DNA from: Nansenia antarctica
Taxonomy: Eukaryota > Chordata > Actinopteri > Argentiniformes > Microstomatidae
DNA: 64,000 nucleotides
Direction of reading: 5' to 3'
Assembly (NCBI GenBank): GCA_963989245.1
Contig: OZ022341.1
Span: 55,962,655-56,026,654, forward strand
The notes beneath the pieces were generated by a model. It made no database searches and was not told the DNA's origin. It saw nothing but the letters and a program-made list of their open reading frames with translations. Numbering within the stretch: position 1 is the first letter of the stretch; each line of letters begins with the position of its first letter. Positions 10,514 to 21,845 of the stretch are shown here, one piece after another. Position numbers and translations under genes: made by a program.

Positions 10514-11182
10514 TTAGAGAGTCTCCGGGTGGAGAAGGGGGGGGGGGGGGGGTCGTCGTCGGGTGGGGGAGGGAGGGGGGAGGGGGGGGGTCGTCGCCGG
10601 GTGGGGGAGGCCTCTGTGTTCACTAGATAGCTGGTGGAAGTTAGGTGGGGGGGTAATGTTATTAGCATAGCTACCCATTGTTTTGTTAGCCTCGTCTGAA
10701 TCCAGGAAGTCCGCTGCTGATGCCGGTTTGACCGGTTTGTCGACAATGGCGTCAATGGCTTCGCTAGTAACATTTGCCTGGGAAAGGCATAGCTGTTCTC
10801 TGGCCAAAAGTGTAGCCTGCCTGGTTGAGACTGGTCCGGGATTCAGCTGAATGTCTCCCGAGAGAAGTAGATAGAGACAGATCATGGTCCTTCGGTCCAT
10901 TCTACCTGCCGGGGGCTTGTTTTTCCGCGTCAGGTCAGCAGTCAACGTTGTGTGAATAGCTGCCGTTCCGAAGTTTATATACTTCTTTGCGGCGTGGAGA
11001 TAAAAGTCGCTATGGGTCTCATTTTTTCCAATAAAGTTTGTCTCCTTCTCCATAAGATGTAAGTTCTGTGGTGATTTAATGTATAAATCCGTAATCCACA
11101 GAAGGAACAGGAGAAAATGTGGAATAATCCTTGCTGTTGCATTGTTGCAGCAGGAGGAGCGTTGAGAGATGCGACCGCTCAT
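10514..11182 (-). pseudogene. LINE copy 2 N-terminal frame with 2A-like motif
   Basis: A 222-residue minus-strand frame covers the LINE N-terminus: a leader not present in copy 1, then MDRRTMICLYLLLS and GDIQLNPGP (10832-10858). It ends in the Pro-rich poly-C region with HPETL and a stop. In copy 1 the same region is in one frame with the endonuclease. The difference is the length of the C homopolymer, so the split is either a decay frameshift or a normal ORF1/ORF2 boundary. Confidence 0.8.
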
Positions 11183-11296
11183 GTCTGTACTTACAGTAGT
11201 TCAGTGACGCACATTGACACTGTAATGCTGCACAACGATGCTAACTGATTGAATTGGTAACACGAGAAACTTGTGTGGTACTTCCAACTTCTTCTC

Positions 11297-11804
11297 CGAT
11301 GGGAGATGGGTCATGGCTTCTTTAATGTCACTCAGGGTCCATGGTCTGTGGACCAACATGGTCTCACCCCCGTCACCCGCCACCTCGACCATCGGCATGG
11401 TCATGATTTCGTCTGTCTCTTTATCACTGTCGAGAACGGGGGGTTTTGCGAATGGATTGTATGTCACACACCTCCCCTTGTAAACATGATACATAGGGTC
11501 CCTCTCAGGATTTGGTAGGGTCCTCAGATCCGGATACAGTTTGGGTGGTGGTGTAATAAAAGGAGGTGGAGTCGGTGGGAAAAGTTGTACTCGATGCCCA
11601 AGGGACGGTCCAGGTTGTGTCGTCAGGGCTGTGGCGGACGTCGTCTTTCCCCTCATGGACACGGTTGGCTGGACCCTCGGCGTCGCCTGGCGTCTTCTCC
11701 CAGGCAGTGCACAGTCGAGGTCAGGATCTGGCATTTTGACACACTGAGACACAAGAGGTGAAATACGCGACTCTGTCCCTGCCTGTGTACGTCTTTCCCT
11801 TTTC
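11297..11804 (-). pseudogene. Endogenous retrovirus gag remnant (N-terminal part)
   Basis: The minus-strand frame contains a Pro-rich stretch (PPTPPPF, PPPKLYPDL) and then MVEVAGDGG, RPWTLSDIKEAM and THLP, which match the matrix/p12-to-capsid junction of gammaretrovirus-like Gag. It is cut at the THLP end by LINE copy 2, and gag resumes at 7106 on the far side. The apparent start further upstream lies in another LINE's 3' UTR and is not real. No LTR or primer-binding site could be confirmed. Confidence 0.65.
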
Positions 11805-12480
11805 GAATGAATGAATGAATGAATCGTCTTTATTGTCATTGATATAGTACAGGTACCAAACAACGAAATTTGGGAGGGGGGGCTCCCCTGGTGCTAGGAA
11901 AAAAAACTAAAAACAAGAAGGGAAAAGAGCTGGTTTACATAAATAAAGGCTATGTACACTATCCACTATACTATACTATACAAATAAAACACTGTGCTGT
12001 ACTCTATGCTATGCTATACCTATTCTAACATTTCCTATCTCTGAACCTTATGTACCCGAGGGTTGTCATATTGCACATAGTGTTATTGCACATTCATTTA
12101 AAGTGTCGCAGTTTGCAGGTTTGAAATGTTCACAGTTGTGTTTCAGTGTTGCACTTGATTTCAATCTAGTAGCTGCCATCAAATTGTCTAGATTGTCCAG
12201 GGCCTAGAACCTAGGTCTTTGCTGTGTTCAGGGCCTGAATGGCCCTGGGGTAGAAGCTGAGCTTCAGTCTGTTTGTCCTTGCGAACATGGTCCTGAACCG
12301 CCTGTTCGAGGGCAGCCGAGCAAAGTGTTCGTACCCAGGGTGGGATGGGTCTCTGGAAATCTTGGAGGCCTTCCTGAGGCAGCGTGTGTTGTACAGCTCT
12401 TCCAGAGAGGGGAGGGGGGGCGCCGGTGATCTTCTGGGCCAATCTCACGACTCTCTGTAGCGCATTCCTCCTTCAATGCT
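11805..12480 (-). mobile_element. 5'-truncated Rex1-like LINE 3' end
   Basis: Minus-strand fragments in several frames encode the C-terminal RT region (AQKITGAP, SRDPSHPGYEH, FYPRAIQALNTAKT), followed by a 3' UTR with AATAAAG and an ATTC tandem tail at about 11805-11822. The same C-terminal pattern (TGCPLPSL-like, DPFHPGH-like, FFPSAARLLN) occurs in the LINE at 25195-27036. Frameshifts make it inactive. Confidence 0.75.
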
Positions 12481-13413
12481 TCTTCCATCCAACATCCAAA
12501 AGCCCACCAATTGGGCTCAAATATACACTTTCTTCTCTTGTTTAGTTTTTTTTGTCTTTTCTCTCTTTCAGTTTTCATCATGAAAGTATATTTGATTAAA
12601 GGCAATCTTGTGTTAGTTAAAAGTGGGAGATTTGATAGTTTTAATATGAATGAAATTTGAGAAATCAGTATCGACCTATTTATTTATTAATCTTAGTAAA
12701 TTCTTAATGTGACTCGTCAGTACATTTCCAGGTTTCCACAAACCTTGGTTAAAAGCTACGGCGGGGACTCAGTCTCCCGCTGTAATATTGGACCGTTCAA
12801 AATGCAACTAAATGTCTTTAAATTATCAAATGTTAAATTATTGAAAATATTCAAATCAAATCATTGAGGATTTACAAATTCTAATAACCGTATTCTTGGA
12901 TCGCAGCGCTGAGTCCGGTCTCGGGTCTCAGGTTCTCTGTTTCACTGATTTGTCTGTGAGGTTTGAGACTGGAGTCTACTATTTCTCCAGGATGATCAAT
13001 CCCCTTTTGACACCGAGTCTGGGACAGACTCAGACGAGCGATCCCACTTCTGACACAGATTGGGGTGGATATCTGTAAATTCAATGACTCAATTAGTTAA
13101 CCAAGTTTCAATGGTTTATTATCAATTAAGGCTTTCTGCAGAAAGGATCGTCAACATAGAGAAGTAAGGTCTCTCATGAAGCAGGACCCCGAAAACATGG
13201 CAACACAATTGTCTTATACTAGAGGTGGTTTCGATGACGCGTTTAACAGCGTGTCTGCATGTCTGCTCTCGAGCACGTGAAAGCTTATCGTTGCCCTTTA
13301 AAAGAGGATGTATCTACTAAATCACAAGATCATGTAAGGTTACAGAAAGTTCAGATCAAGTTCAAGTCAACAATAATCAGTATACAATTCAACAGTCTTA
13401 GTATTTTTCTTTT
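12481..13413. other. Unassigned 0.9 kb
   Basis: No gene, RNA or clear repeat ends recognised. It is AT-rich in the first half. By position it could contain the provirus 5' LTR on the minus strand (AATAAA on the minus strand near 13115), but I could not match it to a second LTR. Confidence 0.3.
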
Positions 13414-13562
<149 letters not shown>

Positions 13563-13690
13563 CCCTGGCAAACATAATGATATTTGAATAAATATGAGCC
13601 ATATGTAGCCATTTCCTGTGTCAGTTCCTTTCACATGAGCAGTGTGGATCTGGCTGTTACTGACCCCTCTGAGCCCCCAACAGCTCATCC

Positions 13691-13796
<106 letters not shown>

Positions 13797-13799
13797 TTT

Positions 13800-13872
13800 A
13801 CACACATACACACACGCACGGACACACACACACACACACACACACACGCACGCACGGACACGCACGCACACA

Positions 13873-13940
<68 letters not shown>
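13800..13940. repeat. (CA)n microsatellite with CG interruptions
   Basis: CA tract with GCACGGACACGCAC-type interruptions, then about 70 bp of pure CA. Confidence 0.97.
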
Positions 13941-13941
<1 letters not shown>

Positions 13942-14176
13942 CCCACTCCTTCCCGTGCCCTAAGGCAGTGCAGGGCTGCTCTGTGAGTAAATGAAGTTGA
14001 CAGCAGACATCATAACAGTTACAAAGTAACACTATACACAAACCCAGATTTATATTCCAATACATGCTCATTGTAGGTGTTTATATCACTAACAATGGCA
14101 ATACAGTTGTTTGTTACAGTTATAGATCATTTTGTAGGCTTATGAGTAGATGTCTGTAACCGTAATATTTACTGAT

Positions 14177-15620
14177 ACAGTTTTTCTCTATCGCTTTAAC
14201 ACTAACATCTGAACCTCAAACACAATGACCAAAACCTGAAACTGGTGTGTTTTATCTCACACCAATTCTTCACAATGAAGATTCTTCACATCGCTCATTT
14301 TGCAGCTCTAAACCACACAGTTAACAAAACACTAAACACAATTCTCTACATTTGGCACAATCTTCCTTGATAAAATCTCTTGTGTTCACATGGAAAACAC
14401 TACCATTCAGAATGCTAAACTCAAACCACCAATCACACAATCACACTCCTTATATGGGCAAAAACCTATTGCTTTTCAATTAGCAATCATAGCTTTAGCA
14501 ATAAGAGGGCCAAAGATGAGCTCTCCTGTGTTGAAATATATCTGAAGTATATCAGGGCTGGATTCGTCATGCCAGGCGATACTTTCCCCTCTGCTTGGTC
14601 AGGGAGAACATTGCCTGTGATGTCAACGAGGTGTTGTGGCCTTCGTGTATGCAGAAGGCTTATTTTCTGTTTTCTATTGTTTGTTCTGTATGAAGAACAC
14701 TTTGCAAATCCAACTGTCATTGCTGAGATATGAACAGTATTTCAGAGTAAATAAAAACTTTCTATTGTTGTATTTGTGTATTTTATATTTAAGTAAAAAT
14801 GAAAAAACTGCTACTGTACATATGTAGTGTAACACTGAAAATGCAAAAGGCCTACTGATATTCTTATCATAGTACTGTTTTCCGCTGATCATAGTGTTTT
14901 CCATTGTGCACATCAGTGTTCAATTGGTTCTTACAAGTGTCTGAAGTTGAAAGTTGTGTATCTGATCTCACACCAATTCTTCACAAATACAAACACATTT
15001 CCTGCTTTTCACTCATTTTGCAGCTCTAAACCACACAGCTAACAAAACACTAAACACAATTCTCTACATTTGGCACAATCTTCCTTGATAAAATCTCTTG
15101 TGTTCACATGGAAAACACTACCATTCAGAATGCTAAACTCAAACCACCAATCACACAATCACAATCCTCATATGGGGAAACACCTATTGCTTTTGATTTG
15201 TTTCTATTGTTTGTTCTGTATGAAGAACATTTTACAAAACTGTTTGTTGAGATGTATACAATATTTCAGAATAAAACATTATATTTCTGTATTTGTGTGT
15301 TTTATAATTGAGTATGAAAACATAATAGTTTATAACAGGCTACTATGTAGTATAACACTGAAAATGCAAAAGGCCTACTGATAATCTTATCATAGTACAG
15401 TTTTCCGCTGATCATAGTGTTTTCCATTGAGCACATCAGTGTTCAATTGGTTCTTAGAAGTGTCTATTAATTTGATGGTGTGTGTGTGTGATTTGACGAC
15501 AAAACTTCATTTTGAGAAGACAAAACAGTTTAGGGTTTTGTGTGTGAGTTTTTGGATTTGTGTTAGAGAAAATGAGCCATGCTTTCAGAAAACGTGTTAA
15601 AGTGATAGAGAAAAACTGTA
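14177..15620. mobile_element. TA-flanked composite non-autonomous transposon with internal duplication
   Basis: The left end CAGTTTTTCTCTATCG is preceded by TA. The right end is the inverted complement (GATAGAGAAAAACTG) followed by TA, so the TSD is TA as in Tc1/mariner elements. Inside, a segment of about 500-690 bp (from CACACCAATTCTTCAC to GTTCAATTGGTTCTTA) is present twice in direct orientation, at about 14257-14937 and 14968-15465. The second copy has lost about 200 bp. No transposase frame is visible. A third, inverted copy lies at 16805-17758. Confidence 0.75.
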
Positions 15621-15649
15621 AACAGCACACAACAATACTATACAATAAC

Positions 15650-15751
15650 CTCTCTCTCCTTCTCTCTCTCCCTCTCTCTCTCACTCACTCTCACGCACGC
15701 ACCAACACACGCACACACTCACATACATACACACATACACACACACACACA

Positions 15752-15833
<82 letters not shown>
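15650..15833. repeat. (TC)n then (CA)n compound microsatellite
   Basis: TC tract followed by CACGCA, CATACA and long pure CA sections. Confidence 0.97.
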
Positions 15834-15836
<3 letters not shown>

Positions 15837-16567
15837 CAGTACCCCCACCCCATGCAGCCTGGCACGCAGGGCTCAGAGAAGAGGGATTCAAAACGTAAGA
15901 AGAGAAAATAGAATGAATGAAAAGAAAACAAACTAATAAAGAGCATATCAAAACATTGGTGATTCTGGTATTTCCGAGATTTGGACCCGTTTCAAAACAA
16001 ATGGAGAAAATGTGCATTTCATTAAATATTAATATTCGGAGGACTCTGAAACTCCTCTGATTGTGCGCTTGCTTACGAATAAATCACTTCATGAATTTAA
16101 AGGAAAATACAGAGTTATTGCTTCGATGCAGGAAATACTTACTGAGAGAGCCTCTAAAGCCTGTCAGATGTTTTATTATTAAAACTCTGGAACATTTAGA
16201 GAGTCACCATTCTCACAACGTCTGAACTCTGAAACATTGAGTCGCCAGAGTCCCATTCTCACAACGTTTGAGAGGAAGGGGCCAGGCTTGAGTCAGAGAT
16301 ACATCCCTACTGCACACTATAGACACATCAAACCGCAGCATACTACAGTATTGTACCCTATCATAACTCTACTTCTCTCTACAACACTTGTTTAATCTTT
16401 ATTTTTCCAGGTTAAAATCAGATAAAATCTGTTTTTCCAAGAGTGACCAGGGTCTCTATAATCCACCTAAACTTCAGATACAAAACAAACATATTTACAC
16501 TAGTCCTACTACAATCAGACAAGGTGCTACATGTTCACATCCAAAACTGTAAACATCCAAAACACTG
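15834..16567. other. Unassigned spacer
   Basis: No gene recognised. Around 16175-16270 the motif TCTGAAC(T)CTGAAACATT with TCTCACAACGT is repeated twice, a local imperfect duplication. Confidence 0.4.
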
Positions 16568-16742
16568 CGTTCTTCTTCTTCTTCTTCTTCTTCAGACTGC
16601 CAGCATTATGACTGCCAATGGCCCCTGGCCTGAGCATAGATTACTTTTTCTTGTTATGACTGATGGATAGATGATTCACACTTACTTAGTCAAATGTATT
16701 TTTTGTAAGTTGCTTTGGATAAAGGCGTCTGCTAAATGCCCC
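16568..16742 (+). repeat. TTC microsatellite and SINE/LINE-like 3' tail
   Basis: A short (TTC)n is followed by a unit ending in GTAAGTTGCTTTGGATAA and GCGTCTGCTAAATG, the usual tail of fish tRNA-derived SINEs. The preceding 100 bp (GACTGCCAATGGCCC onward) matches 48288-48390, so it is a dispersed repeat. Confidence 0.6.
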
Positions 16743-16804
16743 AAAATATAAAATATACATGTAAATGTATATAATACAGGTACACTAGAGATATTTATGT
16801 ATTA

Positions 16805-17758
16805 CAGTTTTTCTCTATCGCTTTAATACGTTTTCTCAAAGCATAGCTCTCTTAACACAAATCCAAAAACTCACACACAACAAAACCCTGAACTCAAAAC
16901 CCTAAACACAAATCTCTTGCAAATGCAAACACTGCATTCAAAGTAATGTTATGTCTTCTCAAAATGAAATGTTGTCGTCAAATGACAATGACAATGACAC
17001 ACACCATCAAATGAATAGACACTTGTAAGACCCAATTGAACACTGATGTGCACAATGGAAAACACTATGATCAGCGGAAAACAGTACTATGATAAGATTA
17101 ACAGTAGGCCTTTTGCATTTTCAGTGTTACACTACATACGTACAGTAGCCTGTTATAAACAGTTTTTTTCATACTTAAATATAAAACACACAAATACAAC
17201 AATATAACATTTTTTTCAATTTTGAAATACTGTACACATCTCAGCAATGACAGTTGGATTTGTAAAGTGTTCTTCATACAGAACAAACAATAGAAAAAAG
17301 AAAATAAGCCTTCTGCATATACTCTACACAAAGGCCAAGCAGAGGGGAAAGTATCGCCTAGCATGATGAATCCAGCCCTGATATACTTCAGATATATTTC
17401 AACACAGGAGAGCTCACCTTCGGCCCTTTTATTACTAAAGCTATGATTGCTAATTGAAAAGCAATAGGTTTTTGCCCATATGAGGAGTGTGATTGTGTGA
17501 CTGGTGGTTTGAGTTTAGCATTCTGAATGGTAGTGTTTTCCATGTGAACACAAGAGATTTTATCATGGAAGATTGTGCCAAATGTAGAGAATTGTACTTA
17601 GGGTTTTGTTAGCTGTGTGATTTAGAGCTGCAAAATGAGTGATAAGCAAGAAATGTGTTTGTCATTGTGAAGAATTGGTGTGAGATAGAATACACCAGTT
17701 TCAGGTTTTGGTCATTGTGTTTGAGGTTTTGGTGTTAGTGTATTAGTGTATATTTCTG
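16805..17758. mobile_element. TA-flanked non-autonomous transposon, inverted copy
   Basis: Starts TA-CAGTTTTTCTCTATCG and ends with a diverged end (TATTTCTG-TA). Its interior is the reverse complement of the element at 14177-15620, including the CCAGTTTCAGGTTTTGGTC and ATCAGCGGAAAACA stretches. It carries a single interior copy, so it is probably the ancestral structure and 14177-15620 the derived duplicated form. Confidence 0.75.
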
Positions 17759-18046
17759 TATTTAGGTAGTGTGAAGATACTGTATCAATGACCAGGAAAA
17801 GGAAACACTGCGGGGCAGTAGGACGTGTAGATCAGGGGGAGTACTGAGAAGAAACCGTCTGGATCTAACCAGCACTTCCACTGAGCACTGTGTGTGTGTG
17901 TGTGTGTGCACTGAGTGCACTGCATCTAAGTTGTGTTTTAAAGGCCTAATGTTTCCTGACATACCACAGTTAGAGTATCATAGAAGCAGAATGATCGCCC
18001 CTGGCTAGCAGGAGAGAGACTGCCTGGGGCCTTTCGCTCTGGGCGA

Positions 18047-18095
<49 letters not shown>

Positions 18096-18368
18096 TGTGG
18101 TGAAGCAGCCTTTAAACATGCAATATTCTCTGTGTCATCGGCTTAAACAGCTTAACATTGCAGTCAGAAGGGGGTAGGCAGGGAGACAGCAAGAAGCAGG
18201 CTGTACACTTACATGGCAGAGACTCAGTATCACAGGATGGCTAGACCCTGAACTCTCCCTCAAAGAACAGGGGGGAGGGGGAGGGAGAGGAAGGAAGGAA
18301 GGAAGGGGAGAGAAAGGAGAAGGGTGAAACGCATGCATCTCTTTCTCCCATATCGATATCGATATCGA

Positions 18369-18400
<32 letters not shown>

Positions 18401-19600
18401 CGTGTGTGCGTGTATGTGAGCTTGCGTGTCTGTGTGTGAAAAAGAGAGATAGAGAGAGACTAGAGGGGCACAGAGTTGGTATTAAAGCATTTGTTGTTGT
18501 TCCTGAAATAACTGAGCAGCGTATAATCTTCAACACTAAATTATTCAACCGTTTAAAGCCTCAGAAGTTTTTGCAAATTGCTTATATCTTCCTTACCACA
18601 CATTTTCAAAGCTGAAAAAGCTAAGTTGTAATGATGTACACCAGAGGCCTTCTGCTGCTCTGGTATGAACCCTGACTGGACTGGTCATGTTATTTAAACA
18701 TGTTAACATGTTATTAAAACTGGCGCTGGGTCTGGTTCCTTATCTTTTCATCAGTCAGTCAATCAGATTTTGCAGCACATTTCACACACAACTGAATTGG
18801 AATGTGCTTTACAGGAAAAAAAGGAGATAAAAAAGGAAGATAATAATGTATTGATGTTATTAACGCTGACACTGCGTCTGTTGCAAAGGATCATGTTATT
18901 CAACCACCTTCCAAATCACCTTCTGGCCACGCCCCCTCTCAGCCAAGATCACCACACCTGTTTCTCTCTCAATTCATCATCCTTTCTCTCCTACACTCAT
19001 ACCCGTTATATACAGTCAGAAACATCAGTGGATTTTTATATACAGTGAGAAACATCAGTGGATTTTTTGACATCCAGGCGATTTAGGTCAAGATAACAGT
19101 AATCTCTTCTTATTGCATTACATTCAGATATTGTCCGCATGCTTCGTGTTCTCATGCTTTTCTGCTGGTCTGAGATATATCGGTGAACAATTCGGCGATG
19201 TGTCAACTAGGGCAGCAAACATTGCATCATGTATCATAAAGGCGGCTCGTGCGAGCTCCTGAAATGTTCCCGAGCTAGTTTGTGTGATAAGCAGTCCCAC
19301 ATCCGCAACAGCAAAGCTAGCTTGCTTGCTACCTAAGGACATATTTGTGTCTGTGTACCTTATATGCCAGCAACAAATTACAGAATGAAAAAGACGAACA
19401 GGCCTGTGGAAAAGCAAGATGGCAAAGAGAGAAAGAGGGAGGCGGAAGTGAATTATGGCGGAAGGGAGGGCAGAGAGGAAGACGTGCACGCAAGAAATTA
19501 AAAAGAGTTAGGCAAAACAGACCAACTACTGAATCAGGGAAATGTACATTGGGGGGAAATGCATTCATTCATTTATTGGCTACAATTGGTGTTTTGTCAT
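17759..19600. other. Gene-free spacer with microsatellites
   Basis: Contains (TG)n at 18050-18094, an alternating ATCGAT palindromic run leading into (TG)n at 18352-18400, a reverse-oriented L2/SINE-type tail at about 18745-18840 (GTCAGTCAATCAGA, then AATGTGCTTTACAG), and a duplicated unit around ATACAGTCAGAAACATCAG at 19010-19065. A 121-residue minus-strand frame at 19124-19489 resembles no protein I know. Confidence 0.5.
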
Positions 19601-19609
19601 CATGTTGCA

Positions 19610-19882
19610 TTTTGGCAAGCACAATAGGTGGAGAAATGTAGTTTCAGTTCATTCGAATTCCATTTGTATTTTTAATTTCTATCCATATATACCCCCATTG
19701 GTTACCTTCCCAATTATCCTCAGAATTACCAACATCTGGCCAACATCACCACACCTGTACCCACTCAATTATCATGTCTTTGCACTATATATCACTATTT
19801 ACACTTTTGGGTAGTTGCTAAACTGCATTTCGTTGTCTGGTACTTGTACTCTGCAATGACAATAAAGTTGAATTTAATCAGA
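19610..19882 (+). mobile_element. Rex1-like LINE 3' UTR fragment
   Basis: Ends with CTAAACTGCATTTCGTTG, CTGGTACTTGTACTCTGC and AATGACAATAAAGTTGAA. The same 3' end occurs at about 53080-53229 in intron 6 of map3k5. No coding sequence is retained. Confidence 0.65.
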
Positions 19883-19992
19883 ATAAGAATCTGAATCTGA
19901 ATTGCTTTTATTACATCAATGTACGGGTACACAGAGTAAAAATCTTAGGTTCATGTTCATTATCTAATCTAATCTAATTAATTAATCTGAAT
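19883..19992 (-). mobile_element. LINE 3' tail in reverse orientation
   Basis: GAATCTGAATCTGAATTGC followed by TTTTATTACA is the reversed form of an AATAAA-plus-ATTCAGATTC tail. A related tail ends the LINE at 27036. It abuts the preceding fragment tail to tail. Confidence 0.55.
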
Positions 19993-20635
19993 TTCTCTTC
20001 TATCCTCACCTTTTCTATTCAGAAACCTCTGAACTAGCTCCAGTCAATCCTTCTTTTTAGAGTTTGATCCCATAAGTGATTCACACTGAGATTACCTACA
20101 CTATCTATCTCTATGGTCTGGTGTAGTCGACTATAGTTGGGAGACTGAAGAGCAGCAGTATGGAAGGGGGGGGGGGTCAGTGTATAATGGTATCTCGTAT
20201 GAGGCCTCAGAAAAGATGAAGTCATTTCACAGTCGTCTCTGTATGAAATAAGAGCTTGACGATAGCATCACCCCTTACACTCGCTCTCTGCCAGGCTTTT
20301 GATCTCAGAGAGCTCTGCTGAAATGGTCTCAGTCCACGTCTCCCTGCAAATCAGTGCTGGACTATTCTATCCCTCTGTCCCATTTTCTGCCTCTTTCTGT
20401 CACCGCTGAGCAGAGTTCAAAGCAGGATTGGAGATGAGCAACCCTCCACAGGAATTACATCTTGTGTTGATACGCTTCAATACAAAAGGAAAAACATTGG
20501 TCCCGGTATATTAAAAAAAACAGGAATACGATTAGTCCACATAACTAATTACAACAACATTTTTGTAAGTCACTGAGGAGTGTGTGATGCCAAGTTTGTC
20601 ATCTTCTCTAGACATTAAACTTTCACCAAAATAAA
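19993..20635. other. Unassigned spacer
   Basis: No gene or repeat ends recognised apart from a run of ten G at about 20167. Confidence 0.4.
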
Positions 20636-20659
20636 ACACACACACACACACACGCTCGT

Positions 20660-20745
<86 letters not shown>

Positions 20746-20753
20746 ACACACAC
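20636..20753. repeat. (CA)n microsatellite
   Basis: Long CA tract with a GCTCGTG interruption near its start. Confidence 0.97.
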
Positions 20754-21395
20754 TCCTCATAGCTCAGATGAACACACTCAGTTCTCAGCCACAGTAGAGA
20801 CACATGCAGAGAGAGAGTTCAGCCATGAATCATGACCATCATCATTAGGTTAAGCACCGCGCCCCCCAAAGGCATGCAGTCTCTGTGGAAAATGATGGTC
20901 TAAATGAGGGAGATTATTATTTTTCTCTAGAGTGATTATTATTGATGTATAAATGAGTGTGGTTATTATTGCTATTATTATTATTGTTCCATTAGAGGAT
21001 GTTTGTGCTGTAGGAGGTGACTCTGACTGCTTCATTCACTTTTAATTCCACAGGGTGCCTTTTTTTCAGGGACAGCATCTCAATATGTAATCTGTGTCTT
21101 CTAGACGAACCACGCACACAGACATACACTCACACACGCGGGCACACACACACACACACGCACACACAGACTAACCTCAAGATCGCTTGCTCGAAGCAGA
21201 TGGAGATAATTCCTTCTGGTCTCTGATATAGAATAAATAAATTATAATCATGGCAAGATAAGAGATCTCAGAATCGTTAAAAGAATGCACCTCTCTTATG
21301 TTAATAATCAAAGTGATGGCATGTCATACAGACTGTGTTGTTTCTTGATGTTATCAGAGCTGCAGATCATTGAACAAACAGAGATTTCTAGACTG
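20754..21395. other. Spacer with a short CA tract
   Basis: Contains a TTATTATT-rich stretch at about 20925-20990 and an interrupted CA tract at 21116-21172. No gene seen. Confidence 0.45.
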
Positions 21396-21413
21396 TGTGT
21401 GCGTGTATGTGTG

Positions 21414-21458
<45 letters not shown>
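21396..21458. repeat. (TG)n microsatellite
   Basis: GT repeats, pure over about 40 bp. Confidence 0.95.
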
Positions 21459-21460
<2 letters not shown>

Positions 21461-21617
21461 TCAGAGCTCCTGTCAGACTAGCTCTCTGATTGACTAATGT
21501 GACAGGCATCCAAGAGGGCCCTGGGAGGGACAGAAGGGGGCGGGTTGGCTAGCTGTCAATCATAGCTAGACACAAGGCCAGCTCAGCCGACAAATTGTCA
21601 TTCTACCCCACACATAC

Positions 21618-21620
21618 AGT

Positions 21621-21656
<36 letters not shown>

Positions 21657-21778
21657 ACACACACAAATATGCATGCTTGCACTGATGGCAGACCACATAT
21701 AGGCCTACTCGCCAACATACAGTACATGACTACACACCCACACACCCTCCCACCCACACACTCTCTCTCACACACACA

Positions 21779-21837
<59 letters not shown>

Positions 21838-21845
21838 ACACAGAC
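21618..21845. repeat. Two (CA)n tracts
   Basis: CA tracts at 21618-21665 and 21768-21845 separated by about 100 bp with CACACTCTCTC motifs. Confidence 0.95.

Larger units (their letters stand above)
7107..11296 (-). mobile_element. APE-type LINE copy 2 (L2/CR1 group), near full length
   Basis: The minus strand carries the same element as 2521-6442, at very high identity, with the same 3' UTR and CAAT/TCAA tail (reading TTTTGATTGATTGATTG on the plus strand at 7107). It extends about 300 bp further 5' than copy 1. CGAT occurs at both edges (7103-7106 and 11297-11300), a possible 4-bp target duplication; the 5' boundary is the less certain one. The insertion lies within retroviral gag. Coding is broken in two places, described in the ORF entries. 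Confidence 0.85.

Noticed and set aside
12481..13413. Candidate 5' LTR of the provirus
   Set aside because: An AATAAA exists on the minus strand but no matching second LTR or primer-binding site could be found by eye.
19124..19489. 121-residue minus-strand frame
   Set aside because: Considered as a transposase fragment, but no conserved motif or terminal repeats could be supported.
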